From: an uncultured Collinsella sp.
Lineage (GTDB): Bacteria > Actinomycetota > Coriobacteriia > Coriobacteriales > Coriobacteriaceae
Assembly: GCA_900546085.1 (NCBI GenBank)
Contig: URBS01000024.1
Coordinates: 1 to 20,084 of the forward strand
DNA: 20,084 nt
Direction of reading: 5' to 3'
In this document: piece after piece, positions 1 to 7,185 of the stretch
How positions within the stretch are numbered: position 1 is the first letter of the stretch
Layout: every line of letters begins with the position of its first letter
Notes under the pieces: generated by a model
What the model saw: only the letters and a program-made list of their open reading frames with translations
Database searches by the model: none
What the model was told of the DNA's origin: nothing
Program-made: the position numbers and the translations under genes

Positions 1-42
1 CCGAGATCTACACTCTTTCCCTACACGACGCTCTTCCGATCT
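1..42 (+). other. Illumina TruSeq universal (P5-side) adapter, artefact
   Basis: The first 42 bases match the 3' part of the TruSeq universal adapter, running from CCGAGATCTACAC through CTCTTCCGATCT. Genomic sequence begins at base 43. This is library DNA and not biology. It truncates pyrC at its 5' end, and any reading frame or promoter call that touches it should be ignored. Confidence 0.98.
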
Positions 43-1091
43 CTGCCAAGGGCGGCTTCACCGGCGTGTGCGCCATGCCCAACACCGATCCCGTCACCGA
101 TAACGGCACCGTCGTGGAGTTCGTCAAGTCCCGCGCTGCCGAGGTCGGTCACTGCCGCGTCTATCCGTCGGGCGCCATGACCCGCGGTCTTAAGGGCGAG
201 GCTATGTCCGAGATGGGCGATATGGTCGCCCACGGCGCCGTCGCCTTCACCGACGACGGTCGTGGCGTGCAGGGCGCGGGCATGCTCCGTCGCTGCATGG
301 ACTACGGCAAGATGTTCGGCAAGGTCTTTATGAGCCACTGCCAGGACGAGGACCTGGTCGGCCACGGCCAGATCAACGAGGGCAAGGTCTCGACCCGTCT
401 GGCTCTCGAGGGCTGGCCGGCTGCCGGCGAGGAGCTCCAGATCGCCCGCGACATCGAGATTGCCAAGCTGACCGGTGCCAAGCTGCACATCCAGCACATC
501 TCCACCGCCCATGGCCTGGAGATCGTGCGTGCCGGTAAGGCCGCTGGCGTTCAGGTTACCTGCGAGGCCACCCCGCACCACATGTTCCTGACCGAGAACG
601 ACCTGGACGAGACCTACAACACCTCGCTCAAGGTCAATCCGCCGCTGCGTACCGAGGAGGATGCCGAGGCCATCCGCCAGGGCGTCATCGACGGCACCGT
701 CGACGTTATCGTCACCGATCACGCTCCCCACACCCCGTGGGAGAAGGCCCGCGAGTTCGAGCTTGCGCCCTTCGGCATGATCGGCCTCGAGACTTCGCTG
801 TCGCTCGTCCTCACCGAGCTGGTCAACACGGGCAAGATGAGCATGGGCCGCATGGTCGAGCTCATGGCCATCAAGCCGCGTGAGATCCTGGGCCTCGACC
901 AGGTTCAGGTCAAGGCGGGCTCCGTTGCCGACCTGACCGTGTTCGATCCCTCCGCAACCTGGACGGTTGGCGAGGACGGTTACGAGTCGCGCGCCGAGAA
1001 CTCCGGTTTTGCCGGTCGCACGCTCACCGGTCGTGCCACCGATGTATTTGTCGGTGGCAAGCAGACGCTCGCCGACGGCTGCATCTGCTAG
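43..1091 (+). CDS. pyrC: Dihydroorotase, 5'-truncated
   Basis: Dihydroorotase is the third step of de novo pyrimidine synthesis. This cytoplasmic amidohydrolase cyclises N-carbamoyl-aspartate to dihydroorotate. The readable frame starts at codon 45-47 (AKGGFTGVCAMPNTDP) and ends at TAG 1089-1091. About 348 residues are present. The usual length is 420-430, so the N-terminal strand and the DxHxH metal motif lie in the missing part. Visible family signatures are PNTDP (substrate-binding Asn), FTDDG (the Asp that in class I enzymes occupies the place of the carboxylated Lys), SHCQD and HIQHIST (metal His), and VTDHAPH (catalytic Asp). The VADLTVFDP-type C-terminus is intact. The gene heads a pyrC-pyrK-pyrD-pyrF run. 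The true start is off the contig; GTG 66 is an internal codon and not a start. Confidence 0.96.
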
Positions 1092-1111
1092 CATAGCCTT
1101 ATCGCTTTTGT

Positions 1112-1144
1112 GCGCGGCGCCCTTGCGGTGCCGCGCTTTCTGTT
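1112..1144 (+). terminator. Hairpin between pyrC and pyrK, possible attenuator or partial terminator
   Basis: Arms GCGCGGCGCC (1112-1121) and GGTGCCGCGC (1127-1136) pair over 10 bp with one G-T wobble around a 5-base loop. They are followed by the short T-rich run TTTCTGTT (1137-1144). The stem is strong but the T tract is broken. It lies inside what looks like one operon, so it could lower read-through into pyrKDF rather than stop it. Function is inferred from structure only. Confidence 0.5.
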
Positions 1145-1183
1145 CGCCTGAACCATGCAACCGCATGGGGGATTGGAGCGTCT

Positions 1184-1975
1184 ATGCCCACACCTTCCAC
1201 TGCACGCATGCACGACTTCGAGGTCGTCTCGAACCGGGAGATCGCCGACGGCATCTTCTCGCTCGTCATCTCGGCCCCCAAGCTTGCAAGTGCGCTCAAG
1301 CCCGGTCAGTTTGTGAACATCGCCGTCCCCGGCGATGCGTCTTCTCTGCTTCGTGTGCCCTTGAGTTTCTACCGCGCCGACGCCGAGGCCGGCACCGTCG
1401 AGCTGTGGTACGCCGTCGTGGGCGACGATACCCGCCGTTTGTCCCAGATGGGCCCTGGCTCCACCTCTAACCTGTTGGGCCCCGGTGGCCGTGGCTGGAT
1501 GGTACTCGAGGGCACCAGGAAGGCACTGCTCGTCGCCGGTGGCATCGGCGTTCCGCCTGTGCTGTGTCTTGCCGGCATGCTTGCCGAGCAGGGTGTTGAT
1601 GTGGACGTGTGCCTGGGCTTCGGCACCGCTTCCAAAGTCGTGGGTGTCGATGAGTTCCGTGCGCTGGGCGCCACGGTTAACGTGTGCACCGACGACGGTT
1701 CGCTCGGCACGCACGGTTTTTGCACCGATCCGGCAGCCGAGCTGCTTGGAGAGGGCGGCTACGACTACGTCGCCAGCTGCGGCCCCGCCGTCATGATGAA
1801 GAAGGTCGCCGCCGCTGCCGCCGAGGCCGGTGTGTACTGCGAGGTGTCGCTCGAGCGCATGATGAGCTGTGGCTTTGGCGCCTGCAACACCTGCAATGTC
1901 GAGACGGTCGACGGTATGAAGGGTGCTTGTATGTGCGGCCCCGTGTTCGATGCTTCAAAGGTGGTGGTCTTCTAG
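1184..1975 (+). CDS. pyrK: Dihydroorotate dehydrogenase B, electron-transfer (FAD/2Fe-2S) subunit
   Basis: PyrK passes electrons from the FMN of PyrD, through a 2Fe-2S cluster and FAD, to NAD+, making dihydroorotate oxidation NAD-linked in anaerobes and Gram-positives. The 263-residue length is normal. The N-terminal half is a ferredoxin-reductase-like FAD barrel with RVPLSFYR near residue 65. The middle carries the nucleotide-binding loop AGGIGVPP. The C-terminus holds the cluster ligands Cys229, Cys234, Cys237 and Cys249 in CGFGACNTC...GACMCGPVF. The start is ATG 1184, preceded by GGGGATTGGAG. The stop TAG 1973-1975 shares a base with the likely pyrD start, as expected for the two subunits of one heterotetramer. 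Confidence 0.96.
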   Translation: MPTPSTARMHDFEVVSNREIADGIFSLVISAPKLASALKPGQFVNIAVPGDASSLLRVPLSFYRADAEAGTVELWYAVVGDDTRRLSQMGPGSTSNLLGPGGRGWMVLEGTRKALLVAGGIGVPPVLCLAGMLAEQGVDVDVCLGFGTASKVVGVDEFRALGATVNVCTDDGSLGTHGFCTDPAAELLGEGGYDYVASCGPAVMMKKVAAAAAEAGVYCEVSLERMMSCGFGACNTCNVETVDGMKGACMCGPVFDASKVVVF

Positions 1976-2898
1976 TGGGTACCGTGAACATGGCCGTCGA
2001 TTTCGGCGGCGTCAAGATGCAGAACCCCATTAACACCGCAGCCGGTACCTTTGGCTACGGTTGGCAGTTCCAGAACTTCTTTGATGTTTCCCAGCTGGGC
2101 GCCATCACCACCAAGGGTTGCGCTGCCGAGCCCTGGCCCGGCAATCCCGCGCCCCGCATGGCCGAAATTCCCGGCGGTATGATCAACTCCGTGGGTCTTC
2201 AGAACCCCGGCGTGGCCGCCTTTGCCCGCGAGTCCGGTCCGTGGCTCGAACAGCTGTCCAAGGACGGCTGCCAGGTCATCTGTCAGGTTGCCGGTCACTC
2301 CGTTGACGAGTTTGTCCGCGCACTCGAGATGTATGTCGAGCTATGCCCCTGGGCTGCCGGCTACGAGATCAACGTGAGCTGCCCCAACATCGCCGCCGGC
2401 GGTGCCGCCATGGGCTCCACGCCCGAGGGCGCCTCTTCCGTCATGGCCGCCTGCCGCAAGGTGACTGATAAGCCGCTGTTCGTGAAGATGGCGCCGGTCA
2501 ACGTCGCTGAGATCGCCAAGGCCCTCGAGGCTGCCGGCGCCGACGGCCTTTCGGTCATCAACTCCATCCAGGGCATGGCCATCGACGTCCATACCCGCAA
2601 GTCCCGCGTGGCCAAGCCCAAGGGCGGCCTTTCGGGCCCGCTGTGCCACCACATCGCCGTGCGCATGGTCTGGGAGGTTGCCCAGGCCGTCGATATCCCC
2701 ATCAACGGTGTCGGCGGTGTCATGACTGGCGAGGATGCGGCTGAGTTTATCCTGGCCGGCGCCACCTGCGTGTCGGTCGGCATGGCCAACTTCGTCGATC
2801 CGTGTGCTTCGCTTAAGATCGCGCATGAGCTCGAGGCCTGGGCCGAGTCCCAGGGCGTAAAGGACATCAACGAGCTGGTGGGTGCTTTCGAATGCTAG
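1975..2898 (+). CDS. pyrD: Dihydroorotate dehydrogenase B, catalytic (FMN) subunit
   Basis: This class 1B dihydroorotate dehydrogenase oxidises dihydroorotate to orotate and works with PyrK. It has 307 residues when read from GTG 1975, close to the usual 305. Family motifs are NPINTAAGTFGYG near the start, NSVGLQNPG, EINVSCPN with the catalytic Cys136 (Cys is characteristic of class 1 enzymes; class 2 uses Ser), the FMN-binding stretch INSIQGMAID, and GVGGVMTGEDAAEFILAGA. The start is uncertain. GTG 1975 overlaps the pyrK stop and has GGTGG 7 bases upstream, while GTG 1984 and ATG 1990 are also in frame and would remove 3-5 residues. The frame stays open upstream into pyrK, but that stretch has no family similarity. 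The 3' end overlaps the pyrF start. Confidence 0.95.
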   Translation: MGTVNMAVDFGGVKMQNPINTAAGTFGYGWQFQNFFDVSQLGAITTKGCAAEPWPGNPAPRMAEIPGGMINSVGLQNPGVAAFARESGPWLEQLSKDGCQVICQVAGHSVDEFVRALEMYVELCPWAAGYEINVSCPNIAAGGAAMGSTPEGASSVMAACRKVTDKPLFVKMAPVNVAEIAKALEAAGADGLSVINSIQGMAIDVHTRKSRVAKPKGGLSGPLCHHIAVRMVWEVAQAVDIPINGVGGVMTGEDAAEFILAGATCVSVGMANFVDPCASLKIAHELEAWAESQGVKDINELVGAFEC

Positions 2899-3608
2899 AG
2901 AATGATGCCCGCGACCGTGTTATCGTCGCCCTCGACTGCGACCGTGAGCGCGCGCTCGAGCTCGCCCACGAGCTTTCGGGCCATGCCACCTGGCTCAAGG
3001 TCGGCATGACGCTCTATTACGCTGAGGGTCCCCAGATCGTCAAGACCTTTAAGGACCTTGGCTTTAAGGTCTTCCTCGACCTTAAGTTCCATGACATTCC
3101 GCATCAGGTGCGCGGCGCTGCCCGCTCGGCCTCGCTTGCCGGTGCCGACCTGCTTTCGGTCCACGGCCTGGGCTCGGGTGCTATGCTCGCTGCCTGCCGC
3201 GAGGGTGCCGAGGAGGCGCGTGAGGACCGCGCAAAGCTCGTCGCCATCACCGTGCTCACGAGCATGAATCAGGATGCCTTGAGCGAGATCGGCGTCGAGT
3301 CTCCCGTGGCCGAGGAGGCCGCCCGCTTGGCAAAGCTTGCTCAGGCCAACGGCATCGATGGCATCGTGTGCTCACCGATGGAGGCTCACGACATGCGTGA
3401 GCTGCTGGGTCCTGATGCCCTGATCGTGACTCCGGGTGTGCGTCCGGTGGGTGCCGCCCTTGGTGACCAGTCCCGCGTGGCGACGCCTTCCCAGGCTATC
3501 GAGCGTGGCGCAAGCCACATTGTGGTGGGCCGTCCCATCACCGGTGCCGACGATCCGGTTGCCGCCTTTGACGCCATCGTCGCCGAGCTGGTCGAAAACG
3601 TCGCGTAA
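2892..3608 (+). CDS. pyrF: Orotidine 5'-phosphate decarboxylase
   Basis: PyrF is the last step of UMP synthesis, decarboxylating OMP in the cytoplasm. The 238-residue (beta/alpha)8 protein is the standard bacterial short type. VIVALDCD lies near the N-terminus and LKVGMTLYY follows. The diagnostic DLKFHDIP carries the catalytic Asp63-Lys65-Asp68 network. VTPGVRP and IVVGRPIT form the phosphate-binding end. ATG 2892 overlaps the pyrD stop (TAG 2896-2898), indicating translational coupling. The next gene in many pyr operons, pyrE (orotate phosphoribosyltransferase), is not here, and the cluster ends at an inverted repeat. Confidence 0.97.
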   Translation: MLENDARDRVIVALDCDRERALELAHELSGHATWLKVGMTLYYAEGPQIVKTFKDLGFKVFLDLKFHDIPHQVRGAARSASLAGADLLSVHGLGSGAMLAACREGAEEAREDRAKLVAITVLTSMNQDALSEIGVESPVAEEAARLAKLAQANGIDGIVCSPMEAHDMRELLGPDALIVTPGVRPVGAALGDQSRVATPSQAIERGASHIVVGRPITGADDPVAAFDAIVAELVENVA

Positions 3609-3653
3609 AAGATTCCCCTAAGTCACCACTTTTGGGTCTCATTAGCACAAAAT

Positions 3654-3718
3654 AGCCCCTGTGCCTGCGTAAACTTTCCCATCCTTTGTGTGGAATCGCA
3701 GGTCAGGGGCTTAACTTT
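3654..3718 (+). terminator. Long inverted repeat after pyrF, probable terminator or structured element
   Basis: AGCCCCTGTGCCTGCG (3654-3669) pairs with CGCAGGTCAGGGGCT (3697-3711), leaving only a small TG/T mismatch. The two arms enclose a 27-base loop that can itself close through TTCC/GGAA. The following TTAACTTTGGG has only a weak T tract. On the opposite strand the stem is followed by ATTTTG, so it could act in both directions, although no reverse gene needs it. It is the only obvious end signal for the pyr genes. The remainder of the 239-base gap 3609-3847 holds the mihF promoter candidate and no gene. Confidence 0.55.
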
Positions 3719-3794
3719 GGGCGCAGTGTATTGCACTTTTTGCGGGTATCGTCTAACCTATGGAGCCGCGATTAGGCTTTTTGTGCGTTCTACG

Positions 3795-3803
3795 TGCTAA
3801 AAT
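3795..3803 (+). promoter_or_regulatory. Extended -10 promoter candidate for mihF-gmk-rpoZ-thiI
   Basis: TGCTAAAAT is a TGn-extended -10 element matching TATAAT at five of six positions. It predicts transcription from about base 3810 and a leader of about 38 bases that carries GGAGG at 3838-3842. No convincing -35 lies 16-18 bases upstream, as allowed for extended -10 promoters. A weaker alternative is TTGCAC (3731-3736) with TAACCT (3754-3759). Confidence 0.45.
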
Positions 3804-3847
3804 GCCAATTATTGAATCAGATATAACCCAACTATTTGGAGGTACGA

Positions 3848-4156
3848 ATGGCACTCCCTCAGCTTACCGACGAGCAGCGCAAGCAGGCTCTTGAGAAGGC
3901 TGCTGCCGCACGTCACGCCCGCGCTGAGCTTCGCGAGCAGATCAAGAAGGGCGAGAAGTCCCTCGAGTCCGTGCTCAACTCCGATGACCCCATCGCTTCC
4001 CGCATGAAGGTTTCCACCCTCATCGAGTCTCTCCCCGGTTATGGCAAGGCCAAGGCCGCCAAGATCATGGAGGAGCTCGGTATCTCCGCTACTCGTCGCG
4101 TCCAGGGCCTCGGTGTCCGTCAGCGCGAGCAGCTCCTCGAGCAGCTGACCAAATAA
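3848..4156 (+). CDS. mihF: Integration host factor, actinobacterial type (mIHF)
   Basis: This is a small basic nucleoid-associated DNA-binding protein of Actinobacteria, structurally unrelated to the proteobacterial IHF alpha/beta pair. It binds duplex DNA through a helix-two-turn-helix fold. The protein has 102 residues from ATG 3848, which is set by GGAGG at 3838-3842 five bases upstream (an ATG at 3836 would overlap that site). Visible are the N-terminal helix (EQRKQALEKAAAARHARAELREQIKKGEKSLESVL) in outline, then the signature SLPGYGKAKAAKIMEELGIS, an HhH-like DNA-binding turn, and GVRQREQLLEQL near the end. Its position directly before gmk and rpoZ is the conserved actinobacterial arrangement. 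It is the best single phylogenetic marker in the window. Confidence 0.93.
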   Translation: MALPQLTDEQRKQALEKAAAARHARAELREQIKKGEKSLESVLNSDDPIASRMKVSTLIESLPGYGKAKAAKIMEELGISATRRVQGLGVRQREQLLEQLTK

Positions 4157-4726
4157 GTGAGTGCTCAGGATTCCAAGCTCTTTGTGATTTCTGGACCGTC
4201 AGGCGCAGGCAAGGGTACGCTCGTCACTCGTGTGCGCGAGCGCCGCTCGAACCTGGGTCTGACGGTTTCGGCTACCACGCGAGCACCACGCAAAGGTGAG
4301 GTCGACGGCGTCAACTACTTTTTTCTGACGCGCGAGGAGTTCGACCGCCGCGTGGCAAACGGTGAGTTTGTTGAGTGGGCCGAGGTCCACGGTAACTGCT
4401 ACGGCACGTTGGTGAGCGAGGTCACATCCAAGCTCGCCTCGGGCTCGTCTCTGATTTTGGAGATCGATGTCCAGGGCGCCCTGCAGGTGAAGGAGCGTTT
4501 CCCCGAGGCCGTGCTGATCTTTATCAAGCCGCCTTCGCTTGAGGTGCTCCGCGAGCGTCTAGTCGGTCGCGGTACCGAGACGCCCGAGACGATTGAGCTG
4601 CGTATGGCAAACGCCGCCGATGAGCTTGCCCTTGCCGACCGCTACGACGACGTCGTGGTGAATGACGATCTCGACCGCGCGACCGATGAGCTCGTTCGCG
4701 TTCTCGATATGCATGAAAGGATCTGA
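4157..4726 (+). CDS. gmk: Guanylate kinase
   Basis: Guanylate kinase phosphorylates GMP (and dGMP) to the diphosphate with ATP, linking purine synthesis and salvage to GTP and c-di-GMP/ppGpp pools. The 189-residue length is typical. The P-loop is GPSGAGKGT at residues 13-21. The GMP-binding lid contains SATTRAPRKGEVDGVNYFF, and EIDVQGALQ is the following conserved strand. GTG 4157 begins immediately after the mihF stop (TAA 4154-4156) without a clear ribosome-binding site, so translation probably depends on coupling to mihF. RpoZ follows after 5 bases. Confidence 0.97.
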   Translation: MSAQDSKLFVISGPSGAGKGTLVTRVRERRSNLGLTVSATTRAPRKGEVDGVNYFFLTREEFDRRVANGEFVEWAEVHGNCYGTLVSEVTSKLASGSSLILEIDVQGALQVKERFPEAVLIFIKPPSLEVLRERLVGRGTETPETIELRMANAADELALADRYDDVVVNDDLDRATDELVRVLDMHERI

Positions 4727-4731
4727 GGTCC

Positions 4732-5013
4732 GTGTCCGTTGTAAAGCCTTGCATTGACGATCTTCTGGAGAAGACCGATCACAACCGCTTCCTGCTCGCT
4801 TCGCTTGCCTCCAAGCGCGCCTGCGACATCAATAGCATGCTGCGTGGCCAGCACAACCGCGTGCTTGCCGTCCAGGATGTCGATGACATCACCATCGGGC
4901 TTTCCGGTGCCGATACCATCTCGATGGCTATGGACGAGATTGTCGACGGCGACATCTCTTACGACGAGGCCCGTTACGAGAAGGCGCTCGGCCACAAGGT
5001 TGCTGAAGCCTAA
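4732..5013 (+). CDS. rpoZ: DNA-directed RNA polymerase, omega subunit
   Basis: Omega is the small subunit that wraps the C-terminus of beta-prime and helps assemble RNA polymerase. The 93 residues begin at GTG 4732, with GAAAGG and GAGG upstream in the gmk tail. The family pattern is present: an N-terminal PCIDDLLEKTDHNRFLLASLASKRACDIN segment in which the Lys-Arg-Ala helix (here SKRACDIN) is diagnostic, followed by an acidic C-terminus with YEKALGHKVAEA. It lies between gmk and thiI with no gap on its 3' side (TAA 5011-5013, then ATG 5014). Confidence 0.93.
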   Translation: MSVVKPCIDDLLEKTDHNRFLLASLASKRACDINSMLRGQHNRVLAVQDVDDITIGLSGADTISMAMDEIVDGDISYDEARYEKALGHKVAEA

Positions 5014-6258
5014 ATGGCGGCTCGCGTCTGCCTAGTCCACTATCACGAGGTTGGGCTGAAGGGCAAGAACCGCGCACATTTTGAGCATATCCTCATGGAT
5101 AACATCAAGGCGGCCTTGGCCGCCTTTTCCGTGAACGCCGTGTCTCGAATTTCCGGTTATATCCTCGTGACCTTTAACGAGCATCAGGCCGACGAGGCGG
5201 CGCGTGTCATCCGCACCGTCCCCGGCGTTGCCCGTGTGTCTTTGGCGTATCACACCAACCGCGACCCGCAGGAGTACTGCGCCGCTGCTGTGAAGGCGCT
5301 GCGCGAGTTTGGTTCCTTCGATTCGTTTAAGGTGCACGCCAAGCGCTCCAATACTGACTATGAGCTCACCTCGATCGATATCAATCGACAGGTTGGCGAG
5401 GTGCTGTGTGAGGCGTTTCCCGATAAAAAGGTCCAGATGCACGACCCCGACGCGATGGTGCACGTTCTGGTGGTTCAGGGTAGTGTCTACGTGTATGCGC
5501 GCTCCGAGCGCGGCGTTGGCGGCCTTCCGGTGGGTTCTGCCGGCAAGGTCGTGACGCTGCTGTCGTCGGGTATCGATTCTCCGGTGGCGACTTGGATGCT
5601 CGCGCGTCGCGGCGCGGTCTGCGTGCCGGTGCATTTCTCCGGTCGTCCGCAGACGCCCGATACGAGCGAGTATTTGGTGCAGGATATCATCCGTGCGCTT
5701 GAGCCGGGTGTCCAGATCGGCCGCCTGTACGTGGTGCCGTTTGGCGACTGCCAGCGTGAGATTTCGGTCACCTGTCCCAGTAACCTGCGCGTGATCATGT
5801 ATCGCCGCATTATGTATTCGGTTGCCGAGCGCATTGCACACATCGAGGGTGCCAGGGCCATCGTTACGGGCGAATCGCTTGGGCAGGTTGCCTCCCAAAC
5901 GCTTGAGAACATCATGGCCGTCAACGAAGCCGTGAAGATTCCCGTGTTCCGTCCTCTCATCGGTTCGGACAAACAGGAGATCATCGCACGCGCCGAGGAG
6001 ATCGGTACGTTCGATATCTCGACTGAGGCCGCTCCCGACTGCTGTACGCTGTTTATGCCGCGCCGTCCCGAGACGCACGCTAAACTCGATGCCGTGCATG
6101 AGGCCTGGGAACTGTTTGATCACGAGGAGATGATTGAGCGTCTGCTCAAGCAGACCGAGTACATCGACTTCGAGAGCAACACGTACAAGGCCCCTAAGAC
6201 CTTAAAACGCAAACATTCTGAGCTTGCTCCGCGTGAGATTTACCAAGATTACGAGTAA
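5014..6258 (+). CDS. thiI: tRNA 4-thiouridine synthase ThiI
   Basis: ThiI uses ATP and persulfide sulfur to convert U8 of tRNA to 4-thiouridine; in some bacteria it also supplies sulfur for thiamin. Its 414 residues comprise an N-terminal ferredoxin-like part with HYHEVGLKGKNR, a THUMP domain (about residues 55-165) and a PP-loop ATPase starting at SSGIDS (184-189). The usual motif is SGGxDS, so the first Gly is Ser here. The DCC motif (Cys343-Cys344) followed by TLFMPRRPETH corresponds to the catalytic Cys region. There is no C-terminal rhodanese domain, so this is the short form, probably depending on an external cysteine desulfurase not encoded nearby. ATG 5014 abuts the rpoZ stop. Confidence 0.95.
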   Translation: MAARVCLVHYHEVGLKGKNRAHFEHILMDNIKAALAAFSVNAVSRISGYILVTFNEHQADEAARVIRTVPGVARVSLAYHTNRDPQEYCAAAVKALREFGSFDSFKVHAKRSNTDYELTSIDINRQVGEVLCEAFPDKKVQMHDPDAMVHVLVVQGSVYVYARSERGVGGLPVGSAGKVVTLLSSGIDSPVATWMLARRGAVCVPVHFSGRPQTPDTSEYLVQDIIRALEPGVQIGRLYVVPFGDCQREISVTCPSNLRVIMYRRIMYSVAERIAHIEGARAIVTGESLGQVASQTLENIMAVNEAVKIPVFRPLIGSDKQEIIARAEEIGTFDISTEAAPDCCTLFMPRRPETHAKLDAVHEAWELFDHEEMIERLLKQTEYIDFESNTYKAPKTLKRKHSELAPREIYQDYE

Positions 6259-6268
6259 TTGCCTGCAT

Positions 6269-6303
6269 AGACCGACGATGCGCCTGTATCGTCGGTCTTT
6301 TGC
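6269..6303 (+). terminator. Rho-independent terminator after thiI
   Basis: AGACCGACGAT (6269-6279) and ATCGTCGGTCT (6288-6298) form a perfect 11-bp stem with an 8-base loop. They are followed by TTTTGCT, starting 11 bases after the thiI stop codon. This is a strong textbook terminator and closes the mihF-gmk-rpoZ-thiI unit. Confidence 0.92.
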
Positions 6304-6364
6304 TATCTGGGCAAATGATGCCAAGATGTTCATTCGCTGACGTGTGTCTGAATAAATGGACATT

Positions 6365-6406
6365 TTTTCGCAAGGTTTTGGTCAGCTTTTGGTTTGACCG
6401 CGAAAA
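6365..6406 (+). other. Nested inverted repeat in the comEA leader
   Basis: An outer arm TTTTCGC (6365-6371) pairs with GCGAAAA (6400-6406), and an inner arm GGTCA (6380-6384) pairs with TGACC (6395-6399). An 8-base bulge lies on the 5' side. The element sits in the 213-base space between thiI and comEA, downstream of the thiI terminator. It could be a leader RNA structure or an operator. I see no strong promoter in this gap; TTCATT (6329-6334) with ATAAAT (6352-6357) is the best weak pair. Confidence 0.35.
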
Positions 6407-6458
6407 CTGGTGTGGACGTGCGGAAGCTGCGGCGTTCGTTTCCTGACACGATGGTGTT

Positions 6459-6464
6459 GGGAGG
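6459..6464 (+). promoter_or_regulatory. Ribosome binding site deciding the comEA start
   Basis: GGGAGG lies 7 bases before ATG 6472. The frame is open farther upstream to 6394, but that segment overlaps the nested inverted repeat, has no ribosome-binding site, and would add an unrelated N-terminus. Confidence 0.8.
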
Positions 6465-6471
6465 TTTTGCT

Positions 6472-7185
6472 ATGGCGCAGCGCGAACAACACGAACGAGT
6501 CAAAAAGATGGACCGCTGGGCGGGCAAACTGCTCGGTCATAAGGCAGTGGTGATGGCGATACTGGTCGTCATTGCGATGGCGAGTGGACTGGCAATGGCG
6601 AACTTTGGCGGCGGTGCCGGCGGTGTGTCGTTTGAGCGCACTGATGGTTCGGGCACGTTAGTGGAGCCGGGATCCGGTGATGCTTCGAGTGGAAAGACAT
6701 CTGAAGGCTCTTCGCCTAAGGCGTCTGCCGCGGCAGAGGTCTATGTCGATGTTGATGGCGCCGTGGTGTCACCCGGTGTATATCGCCTCAAAGACGGGGC
6801 GCGGGTGGCTCAGGCGATTGATGCCGCCGGCGGGCTGGCGCCCGAAGCAGACGTTACGGGGCTTAATCGTGCATCCAAGGTCACTGATGGACAAAAAATT
6901 CACGTTCCAACGGTAGGGGAGCAGCAGGTGCCCATTGCGGAAGCCGGTGTTGATGGTGGGACTTCCGCATCATCAGGCGTCGGTGGCGCAACAGGCCTAG
7001 TAAACATTAATACGGCAAGCTCGGCAGAGCTGCAGACGCTCTCGGGAATCGGTCCCTCAATGGCACAGTCGATTATCGATGAGCGGACAAAGAACGGTGC
7101 TTTTGCTTCGGTTGACGATCTGATGCGCGTGTCGGGAATCGGCGAGAAGAAGCTTGCCAAAATCAAAGATTGCATCTGCGTATGA
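6472..7185 (+). CDS. comEA: ComEA, membrane-anchored DNA receptor for uptake
   Basis: ComEA binds double-stranded DNA at the outer face of the membrane and delivers it to the ComEC channel during natural transformation. The 237-residue protein has a short basic cytoplasmic start, one membrane helix at about residues 25-43 (AVVMAILVVIAMASGLAMA), and a Gly/Ser-rich external linker. An SLBB domain follows at about 89-143 (YVDVDGAVVSPGVYRL...AIDAAGGL). A C-terminal double helix-hairpin-helix domain lies at about 176-237 (NINTASSAELQTLSGIG and VSGIGEKKLAKIK). This is the standard Gram-positive architecture. ATG 6472 is set by GGGAGG. The TGA stop overlaps the comEC start (ATGA, 7182-7185), implying translational coupling. 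Confidence 0.95.
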   Translation: MAQREQHERVKKMDRWAGKLLGHKAVVMAILVVIAMASGLAMANFGGGAGGVSFERTDGSGTLVEPGSGDASSGKTSEGSSPKASAAAEVYVDVDGAVVSPGVYRLKDGARVAQAIDAAGGLAPEADVTGLNRASKVTDGQKIHVPTVGEQQVPIAEAGVDGGTSASSGVGGATGLVNINTASSAELQTLSGIGPSMAQSIIDERTKNGAFASVDDLMRVSGIGEKKLAKIKDCICV

